The notes: a model not told the origin generated them from the sequence alone. DNA of 64,000 bases from Verrucomicrobiota bacterium (GCA_023432225.1 JAEYUW010000012.1:1-64000), one strand, 5' to 3'; counted from the stretch's first letter, positions 16,162 to 25,235 are shown. Numbers and translations: made by a program.

Positions 16162-19100
16162 TTTTTCAGTTTCTCGCGCAGGTAAGGCGCGGTCGGGCTG
16201 CGTTTCACCTTGGCGATGCCTGCGAGCGGGCCTTGGTAGAGAATTTCGCCGCCGTTCGGGCCGCCGCCGGGGCCAAGTTCGATCAGCCAGTCGGCTTCCG
16301 CGAGGAGGTCGAGGTGGTGCTCGATCACGACGACGGTGTGGCCTTGTTCGACGAGGTTGTGCAGCACGCGGATGAGTTTCTCGCAGTCGCTCAGGTGCAG
16401 ACCGATCGTCGGCTCCTCGAGCAGGTAGAGGTTCTTGATCGCGATGCCGCGGGATCGCTCGGTGTAGCTTTGCAGGCCTTTGGTCAGCTCGGTGACGAGC
16501 TTCAGCCGCTGGGCTTCGCCGCCGGAGAGCGTCGGGCTGCTCTGGCCGAGCGTGAGGTAACCGAGTCCGCAGGCGACCATGAGTTCGCACACTTCCTTGA
16601 GTTGCGCGTGGAAGTCGAAGAACGCTGCGGCTTCCTCGAATGAGAGCTGGAGGACTTGACCGATGCTTTTGCCCTTCCAGGTGATGTCGGCGAGTTCAGG
16701 GCCGTAGCGGCAGCCGCCGCAATCTTCGCACGGCTGGTAGGAGTCGGGCATGAATGCCATCTCGAGCTTGATGCGGCCAGCGCCGGAGCAGGTTTCGCAG
16801 CGGCCACCCGCGGTGTTGAACGAGAAGCGGCTGGCGCTGTAGCCGCGGACCTTCGACTCGGGCAGCGAGGCGAAGAACTGGCGGATGAGATCGAAGATAC
16901 CGAGGTAGGTGGCCGGGGTGGAGCGCGGCGTCTTGCCGATGGGCGATTGGTCGACCTCGATGACGGATTTGAAGCCCTGCGCTCCGCGCAGTTCGGCGAA
17001 TGGGGCAATTGCGGATTGCGGACTGCGGATTGCGGATTGGTCGGTTTGGAAACCGGTGCGCTTGACGAAGTCGCGGCCGGTGAGGCGGGCTTTGTTATTT
17101 TTGATCGCGCAGGTGACGGCCGGATGCAGCACGTCGCGGAAGAGCGTGGATTTGCCGGCGCCGCTCGGGCCGCAGGCCATCACGAGGCGGCCGAGCGGCA
17201 GCGTGAGCGATTGATCGGCGAGGTTGCGGTAGTTGATCGCGGTGAGTTCGAGGAAATCTGGACTTTGTAGGGACGTGGCTTGTCCACGCCCGCGGGCGCG
17301 CTCAAGGCGCGCCCCTACAGCGCGATATTCGCCCCGCAGCGGGTGCGGGATGCCCTTCGCGAGGAAGAGGCCGGTGAGCGAGCTTTCGTTGGCCTTGATC
17401 TCGTCGGGCGTGCCGTTGGCGAGGACGTTGCCGCCGTGCAGGCCGGCGCCGGGGCCGAGGTCGATGATGCGGTCGGCGCGTTCCATGAGCACATCGTCGT
17501 GTTCGACGACGAGGAGCGTGTTGCCCTTCGTGCGGAGAGCTTGGAGCGTTTCGATGAGCCGGTCGTTGTCGCGGGCGTGCAGACCGATCGAGGGTTCGTC
17601 GAGGACGTAGAGCACGCCGGTAAGGTTCGACCCGAGCTGCGCGGCGAGGCGGATGCGCTGGGCTTCGCCGCCGGAGAGCGTTTCGGTCGGACGATCGAGC
17701 GCGAGGTAATCGAGGCCCACGTGCGCGAGGAAGCGCAGGCGCTCCTCAATCTGGGGCACGATGTCCTGCGTGATGAGCTTGCCGCGCGTCTCGAGTTGGA
17801 GATTGCGAAGCGTGGCGATGAGTTGCTCGGGGGTGAGGCGAAGGAGCGCCGGGAGCGAGATCGGCTCTGCACGTTTCAGTGGCAGCTTCACGGCGCGGGC
17901 GATGCGGTTGAGGCGCTCGCCGTGGCACGTGGGACACTGTTTGCCGTCGGACGATGGGTCGTCGGGATCGAAATGCCGGAGCGCGTCGGCGACCTCGTCG
18001 GACATTTCCTCGTCTTCGTCTGGCTTGAGCATCCAATCGAAGATGCGGCCGTGCCCGCGGCAGGTCGGGCACCAGCCCTTCGGCGAGTTGAACGAGAAGT
18101 GCTTTGGGTCGAGTTCAGGGAAGGACTCGCCGGACTCGATGTCGGTGCGCGTGGTCGAGAACCACGAGAGCACCTTGCCGTCGGGCGTGAGCAGGAAGCA
18201 GGAGCCTTTGCCGAGCTTGAGGGCGAGTTTCAGCGAATCGGAAGTCGAGCGCGGCGCGCTGGGGACAGCGCGCCCCACCTTCAGGTCGGCGACGACGACT
18301 TCGACGTCGTGCTCTTTGTAGCGATCGAGCTTGGCAAATGTATCGACGCGCAGCAGACGGCCGTCGGCGCGCATGAGTTCGTAGCCCTGCTTGCCGATCC
18401 ATTTCGCGATCGGTTCGTGGTGGCCCTTGCGGCCGCGGATGAGCGGGGCGCAGAGATAGAGGTGCTTGGCTTTGCGGGCGGCGGGGGTGGCGAGCGTCTT
18501 GTCGAGCAGGCTGCGCAATTGAGCAGGCGAGAGCGGCGTAACAGGCCGGTCGGTGTCCGGGTGATGCTGGATGCCGAGGCGCGCGTAGAGGAGGCGCAGG
18601 TATTGCGCGACTTCGGTGATCGTCGCGACGGTGGACTTGCGCGAGCCGCGGGTGACGCGTTGCTCGATGGCGACGGTCGGCGGAATGCCGGTGAGGCGGT
18701 CGATGTCGGGGCGCGGGAGCTGCTCGACGAACTGGCGTGCGTAGGGCGACATCGACTCCATGAAGCGGCGTTGGCCTTCGGCGAAGATGATGTCGAACGC
18801 GAGGGTCGACTTGCCGGAGCCGGAGACGCCGGTGACGACGGTCAGCTCGCGGTGCGGGATCGAGAGCGAGATGTTTTTGAGGTTGTTCTCGCGGGCGCCG
18901 AGCAGCTCGAGCGAGTGCGGATTGCTAACTGCGGATTGCGGATGGGACGTTTCGTAGGTGGCGGCGTCTTCGGCGACGGCGGCGAGCGGCTCGGATTCGG
19001 AAAGGGCGGCGCGAAGGAACGGCGATGTCTCTGTCGTTGCGGCGGCGATTTGTTCGGGCGTGCCTTCGGCGACGATGCGGCCACCGCCGGCGCCGGCTTC

Positions 19101-22010
19101 GGGGCCGACTTCGAGGATCCAGTCGGCGGACTTCAGAACGTCGAGGTTGTGCTCGATGACGATCACGCTGTGGCCGCGGTCGACGATGCGCTGCAGGACG
19201 GAGAGCAGGCGCTTCACGTCGTGGCGGTGGAGGCCGGTGGTGGGTTCGTCGAGGAGGAGCAGCGCGCCCTCTGATTTGAGGGAGGGCGAACCGTCCTCGG
19301 TGAGCCGCGGCTCGGCGGGGACGCCTCGCCCTACCACCTGAGCGCCGGCGTATTCGCTCAGGTAGCGAACGAGTTTCAGGCGCTGGGATTCGCCGCCGGA
19401 GAGCGTGTTGAGTGGTTGGCCGAGCGTCAGGTAACCGAGGCCGACGGCGTCGAGCGCGGCGAGGCGCGAGCGGATCGTCGCGTGCTCGGCGAAGAGAGCG
19501 AGCGCGTCGGTGATCGTGGTGTTGAGGAGATCGGCGACCGATTTGCCGTTCCACTGAATGGCGAGCACCTCGGGTTTGAAGCGGCGGCCTTCGCAAATCG
19601 GACAGGGAACGAAGACGTCGGAGAGGAACTGCATCTCGACGCGTTCGCTGCCGAGGCCCTGGCAATGGTCGCAGCGGCCTTCGCCGCTGTTGAAGGAGAA
19701 GCTCGAGGCGTTAAAGCCGGCTTCCTGCGCGGCGACGGTCTGCGCGTAGAGTTCGCGGATGAGATCCCACGCCTCGCTGTAGAGCGCGGGATTCGAGCGC
19801 GGCGTGCGCGACAGTGGCGATTGGTCGACGAGGACGATTTCGGAGAACGCAACGTCGCGCTCGATGCGTTCGAACGTCGCCGGGTCTTCGGTCATCTGGT
19901 TCCGCTGTGTGAGGAGACCTTGGTAGATGACGTTGTCGAGCAGCGTGGATTTGCCGGAGCCGGAGACGCCGGAAAGGCAGACGAGACGCTGCAACGGCAG
20001 GCGGAAGCTGAGGTCCTTGATGTTGTGCTTCGAGGCGCGGTGGAAATGAAGCCAGCCCTGCTTCGTGACGGCGCGGCGTTGCGGAGGGACTTCGACGGAT
20101 TCGCGACCGGAGAGGTAGCGACCGGTGATGCTGCGAGGTGAACGGAGTAAGGCCGCGACGTTGCCTTGGAAAACTACTTCGCCGCCGCGCGCGCCGGGTT
20201 CGGGTCCGATTTCGAGCACGTGATCGGCGGCGCGGATCATCGCTTCGTCGTGCTCGACGACGACGACGGTGTTGCCGGCGTCGGTGAGCGTGCGGATGAT
20301 ACCGATCAGGCGATCGATGTCGCGCGGGTGCAGGCCGACGGACGGCTCGTCGAGAACGAAGAGCGTGTCGACGAGCGAGGTGCCGAGACAGGACGTGAGA
20401 TTCACGCGTTCGACTTCGCCGCCGGAGAGCGTGCGCGAGGACCGATCGAGGGTGAGGTAGCCGAGGCCGACTTGTTCGAGGTAGCGCAGGCGCGTGACGA
20501 TCGAGTCGAACGCGAGATCGCTTTGGTGGCGTTCGGCGGCGTCGCCGCTTTGCTCTTTCGGTGCACCGTGTGTGCGCACGAGCGCGAGGAGTTCGCTGAC
20601 GGGAAGTTGGTAGAGCTGCGGGAGCGTGTAGCCGCGCCATTTCCAGCAGAGCGCCTCGGGTTGGAGGCGCGTGCCGTGGCACTCGGGGCAGGGGTTGTAG
20701 GCGCGGTAGCGCGAGAGGAAGACGCGCACGTGCATCTTGTAGGTCGTCTTCTCGAGGTAGCGGAAGAAGCCCTTCAGGCCATACCAGTAGCGCGGCCACG
20801 CCTTGTCCTCGCCGTTGTAGCCGGGCGAGCCGTCGATGATGAAGGCCTTGTGCTCAGCGCTGAGGTCGGCGAACGGGACGTCGGTGGGGATGCCGAGTTT
20901 TTTGGTAAACTTCAGGAGATCGCGCTTCGACTCGCCGTAGACTTCTCCTTCCCACGGTTTCACGGCGCCCTGTTCGATCGAGAGCGAGTGATCCGGAATC
21001 GCGAGACGGTAATCGATGTCGATCACGCGGCCGAAGCCGCGGCAGACCGGGCATGCACCGACGGGGGAATTGAACGAGAACAGCGCAGGCGAGGCGGGGC
21101 GGAACGTGCGGCCGGTCTTCGGCGAGTGTAGGCCGCGAGAAAAGTGGCCGGCCGGCGGGAATTGCGGATTGCGGATTGCGGATTTCGGATTGGCGGATCC
21201 GTCCGGCGTAGCGTTGACGTGGAACAGGAACACTTCGCCCTGGCCGAAGTGCAGCGCGGTTTCGGTGGCTTCGAGGAAACGCGGCTTGTTTTCCGTGGCG
21301 ATGCGCAGGCGGTCCTGCACGACGAAGAGGTGCGTCGCGTGCTTGAGAGCGACGTCGGGCTTCGCAGCGAGAAGGTCGTCGAGCGTGGCGAGCGCGAGCG
21401 CGTCGATCTTTTTGTCCGCGGGGGCTAGGACGCGCGTGTAGCCTTGGTTCTTCAGCGGCGGGAGGATTTCGACCCACGGCAGGTTGTCGGGCTTCGCGAC
21501 CTTGAAGGCGACGAGGAGCGTGGCGGCGGGGTGCGCGGCGAACGTTTTTGCCCAGATGGTCTGCGGGTTGTCGTCCTCGACCTTTTCGCCGGTGGTGGGA
21601 TCGAAGCACTCAGCGACGTGGCTGAACCAGACTTTCGCGAAGTCGGTGAGCTCGGTCATGGTGCCGACGGTCGAACGCGAGGTCTTGACGGTGTTCGTCT
21701 GCTCGATGGCGATCGAGGGGCGGATGTTTTCGACGGAGTCGACCTTGGGTTTGTCGAGGAGGTCGAGGAATTGGCGCGTGTAGGCGGAGAAGGTCTCGAC
21801 GTAGCGCCGCTGGCCTTCGGCGTGGAGCGTGTCGAACACGAGCGACGACTTGCCTGCGCCGCTCAGGCCGGTGACGACGATGTATTGCCCGAGCGGCAGA
21901 TCGAGGTCGAAGCCCTTGAGGTTGTTCTGGCGGACGCCGCGCAGACGGATGAATTCAGGCGAGGAGGGACGCACTGAAATGACGGATGAGCAGGCGAAGC
22001 GGAAAGGCAA
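16158..22010 (-). CDS. uvrA: Double-length excinuclease ABC subunit UvrA (four ATPase modules)
   Basis: DNA damage recognition ATPase of nucleotide excision repair. At 1950 residues it is twice the usual size: a tandem fusion with four ABC modules. Walker A sites are GLSGAGKSS (about 50), GVSGSGKST (about 683 and 1060) and GPSGAGKST (about 1615). Signatures TLSGGE recur near 527, 870, 1445 and 1828. The fourth Walker B reads LLEEPTIGLH in place of LDEP. Zinc-finger Cys pairs are kept in both halves. Double UvrA is known in Chlamydiae. Linkers carry three REP copies (17267, 18253, 19279) and three GCGGATT arrays, all in frame. Codons upstream of the IRLRGVRQNNLKG start motif are poorly constrained, so the start may be later. 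Confidence 0.94.
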   Translation of the reverse strand: MPFRFACSSVISVRPSSPEFIRLRGVRQNNLKGFDLDLPLGQYIVVTGLSGAGKSSLVFDTLHAEGQRRYVETFSAYTRQFLDLLDKPKVDSVENIRPSIAIEQTNTVKTSRSTVGTMTELTDFAKVWFSHVAECFDPTTGEKVEDDNPQTIWAKTFAAHPAATLLVAFKVAKPDNLPWVEILPPLKNQGYTRVLAPADKKIDALALATLDDLLAAKPDVALKHATHLFVVQDRLRIATENKPRFLEATETALHFGQGEVFLFHVNATPDGSANPKSAIRNPQFPPAGHFSRGLHSPKTGRTFRPASPALFSFNSPVGACPVCRGFGRVIDIDYRLAIPDHSLSIEQGAVKPWEGEVYGESKRDLLKFTKKLGIPTDVPFADLSAEHKAFIIDGSPGYNGEDKAWPRYWYGLKGFFRYLEKTTYKMHVRVFLSRYRAYNPCPECHGTRLQPEALCWKWRGYTLPQLYQLPVSELLALVRTHGAPKEQSGDAAERHQSDLAFDSIVTRLRYLEQVGLGYLTLDRSSRTLSGGEVERVNLTSCLGTSLVDTLFVLDEPSVGLHPRDIDRLIGIIRTLTDAGNTVVVVEHDEAMIRAADHVLEIGPEPGARGGEVVFQGNVAALLRSPRSITGRYLSGRESVEVPPQRRAVTKQGWLHFHRASKHNIKDLSFRLPLQRLVCLSGVSGSGKSTLLDNVIYQGLLTQRNQMTEDPATFERIERDVAFSEIVLVDQSPLSRTPRSNPALYSEAWDLIRELYAQTVAAQEAGFNASSFSFNSGEGRCDHCQGLGSERVEMQFLSDVFVPCPICEGRRFKPEVLAIQWNGKSVADLLNTTITDALALFAEHATIRSRLAALDAVGLGYLTLGQPLNTLSGGESQRLKLVRYLSEYAGAQVVGRGVPAEPRLTEDGSPSLKSEGALLLLDEPTTGLHRHDVKRLLSVLQRIVDRGHSVIVIEHNLDVLKSADWILEVGPEAGAGGGRIVAEGTPEQIAAATTETSPFLRAALSESEPLAAVAEDAATYETSHPQSAVSNPHSLELLGARENNLKNISLSIPHRELTVVTGVSGSGKSTLAFDIIFAEGQRRFMESMSPYARQFVEQLPRPDIDRLTGIPPTVAIEQRVTRGSRKSTVATITEVAQYLRLLYARLGIQHHPDTDRPVTPLSPAQLRSLLDKTLATPAARKAKHLYLCAPLIRGRKGHHEPIAKWIGKQGYELMRADGRLLRVDTFAKLDRYKEHDVEVVVADLKVGRAVPSAPRSTSDSLKLALKLGKGSCFLLTPDGKVLSWFSTTRTDIESGESFPELDPKHFSFNSPKGWCPTCRGHGRIFDWMLKPDEDEEMSDEVADALRHFDPDDPSSDGKQCPTCHGERLNRIARAVKLPLKRAEPISLPALLRLTPEQLIATLRNLQLETRGKLITQDIVPQIEERLRFLAHVGLDYLALDRPTETLSGGEAQRIRLAAQLGSNLTGVLYVLDEPSIGLHARDNDRLIETLQALRTKGNTLLVVEHDDVLMERADRIIDLGPGAGLHGGNVLANGTPDEIKANESSLTGLFLAKGIPHPLRGEYRAVGARLERARGRGQATSLQSPDFLELTAINYRNLADQSLTLPLGRLVMACGPSGAGKSTLFRDVLHPAVTCAIKNNKARLTGRDFVKRTGFQTDQSAIRSPQSAIAPFAELRGAQGFKSVIEVDQSPIGKTPRSTPATYLGIFDLIRQFFASLPESKVRGYSASRFSFNTAGGRCETCSGAGRIKLEMAFMPDSYQPCEDCGGCRYGPELADITWKGKSIGQVLQLSFEEAAAFFDFHAQLKEVCELMVACGLGYLTLGQSSPTLSGGEAQRLKLVTELTKGLQSYTERSRGIAIKNLYLLEEPTIGLHLSDCEKLIRVLHNLVEQGHTVVVIEHHLDLLAEADWLIELGPGGGPNGGEILYQGPLAGIAKVKRSPTAPYLREKLKK
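17008..17044. repeat. Heptanucleotide array (ATTGCGG)n in uvrA
   Basis: Four tandem 7-bp units with one variant (ACTGCGG), inside the uvrA reading frame at about residue 1660. On the minus strand it encodes the SAIRSPQSAI type of repeat. It sits between the fourth Walker A motif and the FKSVIEVDQSPIG block. Confidence 0.85.
17267..17318. repeat. REPIN with unlike arms inside uvrA
   Basis: The left arm is GTAGGG with a stem of about GGACGTGG/CCACGCCC and a CTTG loop. The right arm (minus strand) is GTAGG with stem GGGCGCGC/GCGCGCCC, also with a CTTG loop. It encodes a Gly/Arg/Ala-rich linker at about residues 1564-1581. Confidence 0.8.
18253..18278 (-). repeat. Single-arm REP inside uvrA
   Basis: On the minus strand: GTGG head, perfect stem GGCGCGCTG/CAGCGCGCC with a TCCC-type loop. 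It encodes KVGRAVPSAPRS at about residue 1245, in a poorly conserved linker. Confidence 0.75.
18917..18944. repeat. Short GCGGATT array in uvrA
   Basis: Degenerate tandem GCGGATT units with an ACTGCGG variant. It encodes a QSAVSNPHS-type stretch in the linker that joins the two UvrA halves, at about residues 1022-1031. Confidence 0.7.
19279..19334. repeat. REPIN inside uvrA, GAG-mismatch stem type
   Basis: The right arm on the minus strand is GTAGGGCGAGGCG, a CCC loop, then GCCGAGCC. The left arm is a diverged copy headed GGAG. It encodes VVGRGVPAEPRLTEDGSPS between the second signature motif and its Walker B strand. Its right arm differs from the GH43 copy at 56289 by a paired T-A to G-C change. 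Confidence 0.75.
21161..21200. repeat. Heptanucleotide array (ATTGCGG)n in uvrA
   Basis: Three perfect ATTGCGG units and two variants in tandem, in frame at about uvrA residues 272-283. On the minus strand it reads ANPKSAIRNPQF. It lies in a linker of the first half, ahead of the FNSPVGACPVC zinc-finger block. Confidence 0.85.
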
Positions 22011-22065
22011 CTCACCGCGTGCGCGCGACGGAGGTTGCTGACATAGGGTTGTCAGGAGGCGGGAC

Positions 22066-22119
22066 GTAGCGCAGGCGTCTCGCCTGCTGGTTTGGTTGCA
22101 GGCGGGACGCCTGCGCTAC
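22066..22119. repeat. REPIN, GCAGGCG stem type
   Basis: GTAG-headed arms with stem GCAGGCG/CGCCTGC and a TCT or TCC loop. It lies between uvrA and the glycosyltransferase gene, whose stop codon begins 3 bp beyond its right end. It is the same stem type as the copy at 31285. Confidence 0.88.
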
Positions 22120-22121
22120 TT

Positions 22122-23207
22122 TCACACCTTCACCAACTCGCTGAACAGATTCAGGTGCGCCTTGATCTGCTGCTCGGCGGTGAATTCCTCGCGCGCGTGT
22201 CGGCGGGCGGTTTCGCTGAAGCGACGGCGGAGGCCGGGTTCGCGAATGAGACGGTCAAGGGCGTCGACGAAGCCGGCTTGGTCCTCGTTCTTCAGCAGCA
22301 CGCCCGACTGGCCAGGGATGAAGCACTCGCCTACACCGACGATGTCGTAGGCGACGGCGGGTAGGCCGTGAAGCTGGGATTCGATCAGGAAATTTGAGAG
22401 CGATTCACTCTGCGAGGCCAGCACCGCGAGGTCGGCCGCGTGGTAGAGCGGCGTGGGCTCCGGTTGGTAGCCGAGGAACCGCACGCGGCCGCCGAGGCCG
22501 AGGTCGTGTGCGAGGCGTTCGCAGCGTTTGCGCTCCACGCCGTCGCCGGCGAGCCAGAGCTGCCAGTCGAGGTAGCCGGGGAGCTTCGAGCAAATCTCGA
22601 TGAGTTCGCGCTGGTTTTTCTCCGGGCGGAACATCGCCACGTTGAGCATTACGACGGTGCTCGGGTTGGCGCCGTAGAAGCGACGCAGGGCGTTGTTGCG
22701 TGCGCCGTCGACGTCGTGCGAGCGCAGGACGGGATTGTGAATCACCGTGATCTTATGCGAGGCGATGTCGTGTTCGTCGGTCAGCACGCGCTTGGCGACG
22801 TGGCTGTTGGCGATGACGTGACGGCAACGGCGCAGCGAGCGGCGGAAAAGGTAGGGGAGGGCCTTGCCGGTGCGCATCGTGCAAACGACGGCGGCATGCG
22901 GCAGGCGTTTTTGGATGAAGCCGGCGTAGCAGTTCGCCATGCGGCCCATGCAGAGCACCAGATCGGGCGCGGCGTCGCTGGCGGCGCGGAGCAGGCCCGG
23001 AGCGAACCAATCGAGGTGAAGGTCGAATGGCTGGAGCGACTTGAACGCGAACGGCTGGTTGTCCGCATCATCGCCGAGCGCGCCACGCGGGCGAAAGGTG
23101 AGCAACGTGACTTCGTGCCCGGCTTTGGCGGCCGCGGCGCCGAGGAACACGGCGTGACGTTCGGTGCCGCCGCTGCGCAGGTAGTCTTGGACGATCAGGA
23201 TTTTCAT
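22122..23207 (-). CDS. GT4-type glycosyltransferase
   Basis: Family 4 (GT-B fold) glycosyltransferase of 361 residues. The N-terminal domain begins MKILIVQDYLRSGGTERHAV with the SGG loop. The C-terminal donor domain has LNVAMFRPEKNQRELIE, VRFLGYQPEPTPLYHAADLAV and SQSESLSNFLIESQLHGLPAVAYD, which contains the E-x7-E type motif of nucleotide-sugar binding. The start at 23207 is the natural family N-terminus. Sugar and acceptor are unknown, probably cell-surface polysaccharide or lipid glycosylation. It stands alone on the minus strand, divergent from the small membrane protein. Confidence 0.88.
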   Translation of the reverse strand: MKILIVQDYLRSGGTERHAVFLGAAAAKAGHEVTLLTFRPRGALGDDADNQPFAFKSLQPFDLHLDWFAPGLLRAASDAAPDLVLCMGRMANCYAGFIQKRLPHAAVVCTMRTGKALPYLFRRSLRRCRHVIANSHVAKRVLTDEHDIASHKITVIHNPVLRSHDVDGARNNALRRFYGANPSTVVMLNVAMFRPEKNQRELIEICSKLPGYLDWQLWLAGDGVERKRCERLAHDLGLGGRVRFLGYQPEPTPLYHAADLAVLASQSESLSNFLIESQLHGLPAVAYDIVGVGECFIPGQSGVLLKNEDQAGFVDALDRLIREPGLRRRFSETARRHAREEFTAEQQIKAHLNLFSELVKV

Positions 23208-23243
23208 TGCTCCCGGGTGAATCGGGTTATCGTCATGCAGGCT

Positions 23244-23666
23244 ATGAACAACCCGTTCGTCAACCTGCTCGTGCGGTGGATGGTGCTCGCACTCGGTGTC
23301 GTGCTGAGCGCCACGCTCGTGCCCGGCATCCACTACGATACGGCGGGGACGCTGGCGGTGGTGGTGATTCTGCTGAGCTTCTGCAACGCGGTGCTGAAGC
23401 CGCTGATGGTGCTCTTTACGCTGCCGTTCATCGTGCTTTCGCTCGGCATCGGCGTGTGGTTAATCAACGCGGTGTTGTTCTACTTCGTCGGATCGCTGGT
23501 GAAAGGCTTCGAAGTGGCGGGATTTGGCTCGGCGTTACTCGGTGCGTTGATCGTGAGCGTCACGAATCTGATTCTCACGCAAATGCTCCGAAGTGCGGCG
23601 GTGCCTCCTCCACCGCCGCGTGCGCCGCGCCGCGAGGAGAAGCGCGACGACGTGATCGATATCTGA
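23244..23666 (+). CDS. Phage-holin-IV-like small membrane protein (PF04020 type)
   Basis: A 140-residue integral membrane protein with four hydrophobic segments. It starts MNNPFVNLLVRWMVLALGVV and contains the FTLPFIVLSLGIGVWLINAV stretch typical of the YvlD/holin-4 superfamily. A Pro-rich and charged tail (PPPPPRAPRREEKRDD) follows. Despite the family name, most members are chromosomal membrane proteins of unknown role, not phage holins. An in-frame ATG at 23235 is an equally possible start. It is divergent from the glycosyltransferase. Confidence 0.82.
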   Translation: MNNPFVNLLVRWMVLALGVVLSATLVPGIHYDTAGTLAVVVILLSFCNAVLKPLMVLFTLPFIVLSLGIGVWLINAVLFYFVGSLVKGFEVAGFGSALLGALIVSVTNLILTQMLRSAAVPPPPPRAPRREEKRDDVIDI

Positions 23667-23783
23667 GCCGCAAGGAAAACTCCGAGCGGTCGGCGAGGCG
23701 AAATTACGCCTGCGGCGGCGGCGGAGATTGCATTTGACGCTACCGGGAGCGGGGGCGACGTTCACCGCTCAAAATCTACGCCT

Positions 23784-25178
23784 ATGTCAGAAGCAATCTA
23801 CGACTTGGTAGTCATCGGTGGCGGTCCGGCCGGTTACGCGGCGGCCATTCGTGCCGGGCAGCTCGGCAAGAAGGTCGCGTGCATCGAACTCGAGCGCGCC
23901 GGCGGCACGTGCCTCAACTGGGGCTGCATCCCGACGAAGGCCTTGCTGAAGAGCGCCGAGCTGTTCCGCACGATCCAGAAGGCCGAGAGCTACGGCCTCA
24001 GCGTGCAAGGCGCGTCGTTTGATTTTCGCAAAGTCGTGGAGCGCTCGCGTGGCGTGTCGGCCCAGATGGCGAAGGGCATCGAGTTTCTCTTCCGCAAGAA
24101 CAAGGTCGATTACTTCATCGGTCGCGGCCAGGTGACCGTGCCGGGCATGGTCGAGATCATCGAGGGCGAGAACAAAGGGAAATTTTTCCGCACGAAGAAC
24201 ATTCTTGTCGCGACCGGCCAGAAGCCGCGCGGCCTGCCCGGCCTGCCTGTCGACGGCACGCGCGTGATGACTTCCCGCGAAGCGCTCGCCGCGAAGGAAC
24301 TTCCGAAATCGATCGCGATCATCGGTGCCGGCGCGATCGGCGTGGAATTCGCGTATTTCTTCAATGCCTTTGGTTCGAAGGTCACGCTGGTCGAGATGCT
24401 GCCGCAGATTCTCCCGGTCGAAGACGAGGAGGTCGCGAAGACGCTCGAGCGTAGCTTCACGAAACAAGGCATCGCGGTCCACACCGCGACGAAGAGCGAA
24501 AACATCCGCGTCGGCGACAAGAGCGTGAAGCTCGACCTCGTGAAGGACGGCGCGAAGACCGAGATCGAAGTCGAGACCGTGCTCGTCGCGATCGGCATCG
24601 TTTCCGCGATCGACGGCTTGTTCTCCTCGAAGGTGAAGGTCGAGACCGATCGCGGTTTCGTGAAGGTCGACGCCAATTATCAGACGAACGTCCCCGGCAT
24701 CTACGCCGCCGGCGACATTCAGGGCCCGCCGTGGCTAGCGCACGTCGCGACGTTCCGCGCGGTCAACGCCGTCAATGGCATGTTCGGCCACTCGAAGCCC
24801 AAGCAAGTCGACAAGTTCCCGGGCTGCACGTATTGCCAGCCGCAAGTCGCCAGCACCGGCCTGACCGAGAAGGCCTGCAAGGAAAAGGGTCTCGCCTACA
24901 AGATCGGCAAGTTCCCGTTCACCGCGGTCGGCAAGGCGGTCGCGTCGGGCGATTCCGAAGGCTTCGTGAAGGTCATCAGCGAGGCTAAGACCGGCGAAAT
25001 TCTCGGTGTGCACATCATCGGCAACGAAGCGACGGAGCTGATCGCCGAATACGGTCTCGCGATGAATCTCGAGGCGACGATCGACGAGATCCACCACACG
25101 ATCCACGCGCACCCGACGCTCTCCGAAGCGCTCGGCGAAGCCGCGGCCGCGACGAACAACGAGGCGATTCACATCTGA
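23784..25178 (+). CDS. lpdA: Dihydrolipoyl dehydrogenase (E3)
   Basis: FAD-dependent disulfide oxidoreductase that reoxidises lipoyl groups of 2-oxo acid dehydrogenases or the glycine cleavage system. It has 464 residues: FAD site GGGPAGYAAAIRAGQLG, redox-active pair in GGTCLNWGCIPTK, NAD site IIGAGAIGVEFAYFF, second FAD site IYAAGDIQGPPWLAHVA and the active-site HAHPTLSEALGEA. No E1/E2 or lipoylation genes are nearby, so the partner complex is encoded elsewhere. A strong terminator follows the gene. Confidence 0.96.
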   Translation: MSEAIYDLVVIGGGPAGYAAAIRAGQLGKKVACIELERAGGTCLNWGCIPTKALLKSAELFRTIQKAESYGLSVQGASFDFRKVVERSRGVSAQMAKGIEFLFRKNKVDYFIGRGQVTVPGMVEIIEGENKGKFFRTKNILVATGQKPRGLPGLPVDGTRVMTSREALAAKELPKSIAIIGAGAIGVEFAYFFNAFGSKVTLVEMLPQILPVEDEEVAKTLERSFTKQGIAVHTATKSENIRVGDKSVKLDLVKDGAKTEIEVETVLVAIGIVSAIDGLFSSKVKVETDRGFVKVDANYQTNVPGIYAAGDIQGPPWLAHVATFRAVNAVNGMFGHSKPKQVDKFPGCTYCQPQVASTGLTEKACKEKGLAYKIGKFPFTAVGKAVASGDSEGFVKVISEAKTGEILGVHIIGNEATELIAEYGLAMNLEATIDEIHHTIHAHPTLSEALGEAAAATNNEAIHI

Positions 25179-25211
25179 GCGCGTTGCGCGTCTTCTGAGT
25201 GTTGCCTCCCG

Positions 25212-25235
25212 GGCCGGCGCGATGCCGGCCTTTTT
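25212..25235 (+). terminator. Rho-independent terminator of lpdA
   Basis: Stem GGCCGGC/GCCGGCC around a 5-nt loop followed by TTTTT, 33 bp after the lpdA stop. Confidence 0.85.

Noticed and set aside
17280..19274. 664-codon plus-strand frame opposite uvrA
   Set aside because: Antisense of conserved ABC motifs; Glu/Arg/Val-rich and without domains.
17008..21200. ATTGCGG arrays as a CRISPR array
   Set aside because: Units are 7 bp without spacers, lie inside a reading frame and no cas genes are present.
23244..23666. Prophage remnant suggested by the holin-like protein
   Set aside because: No other phage genes, integrase or attachment sites; the YvlD/holin-IV family is common on chromosomes.
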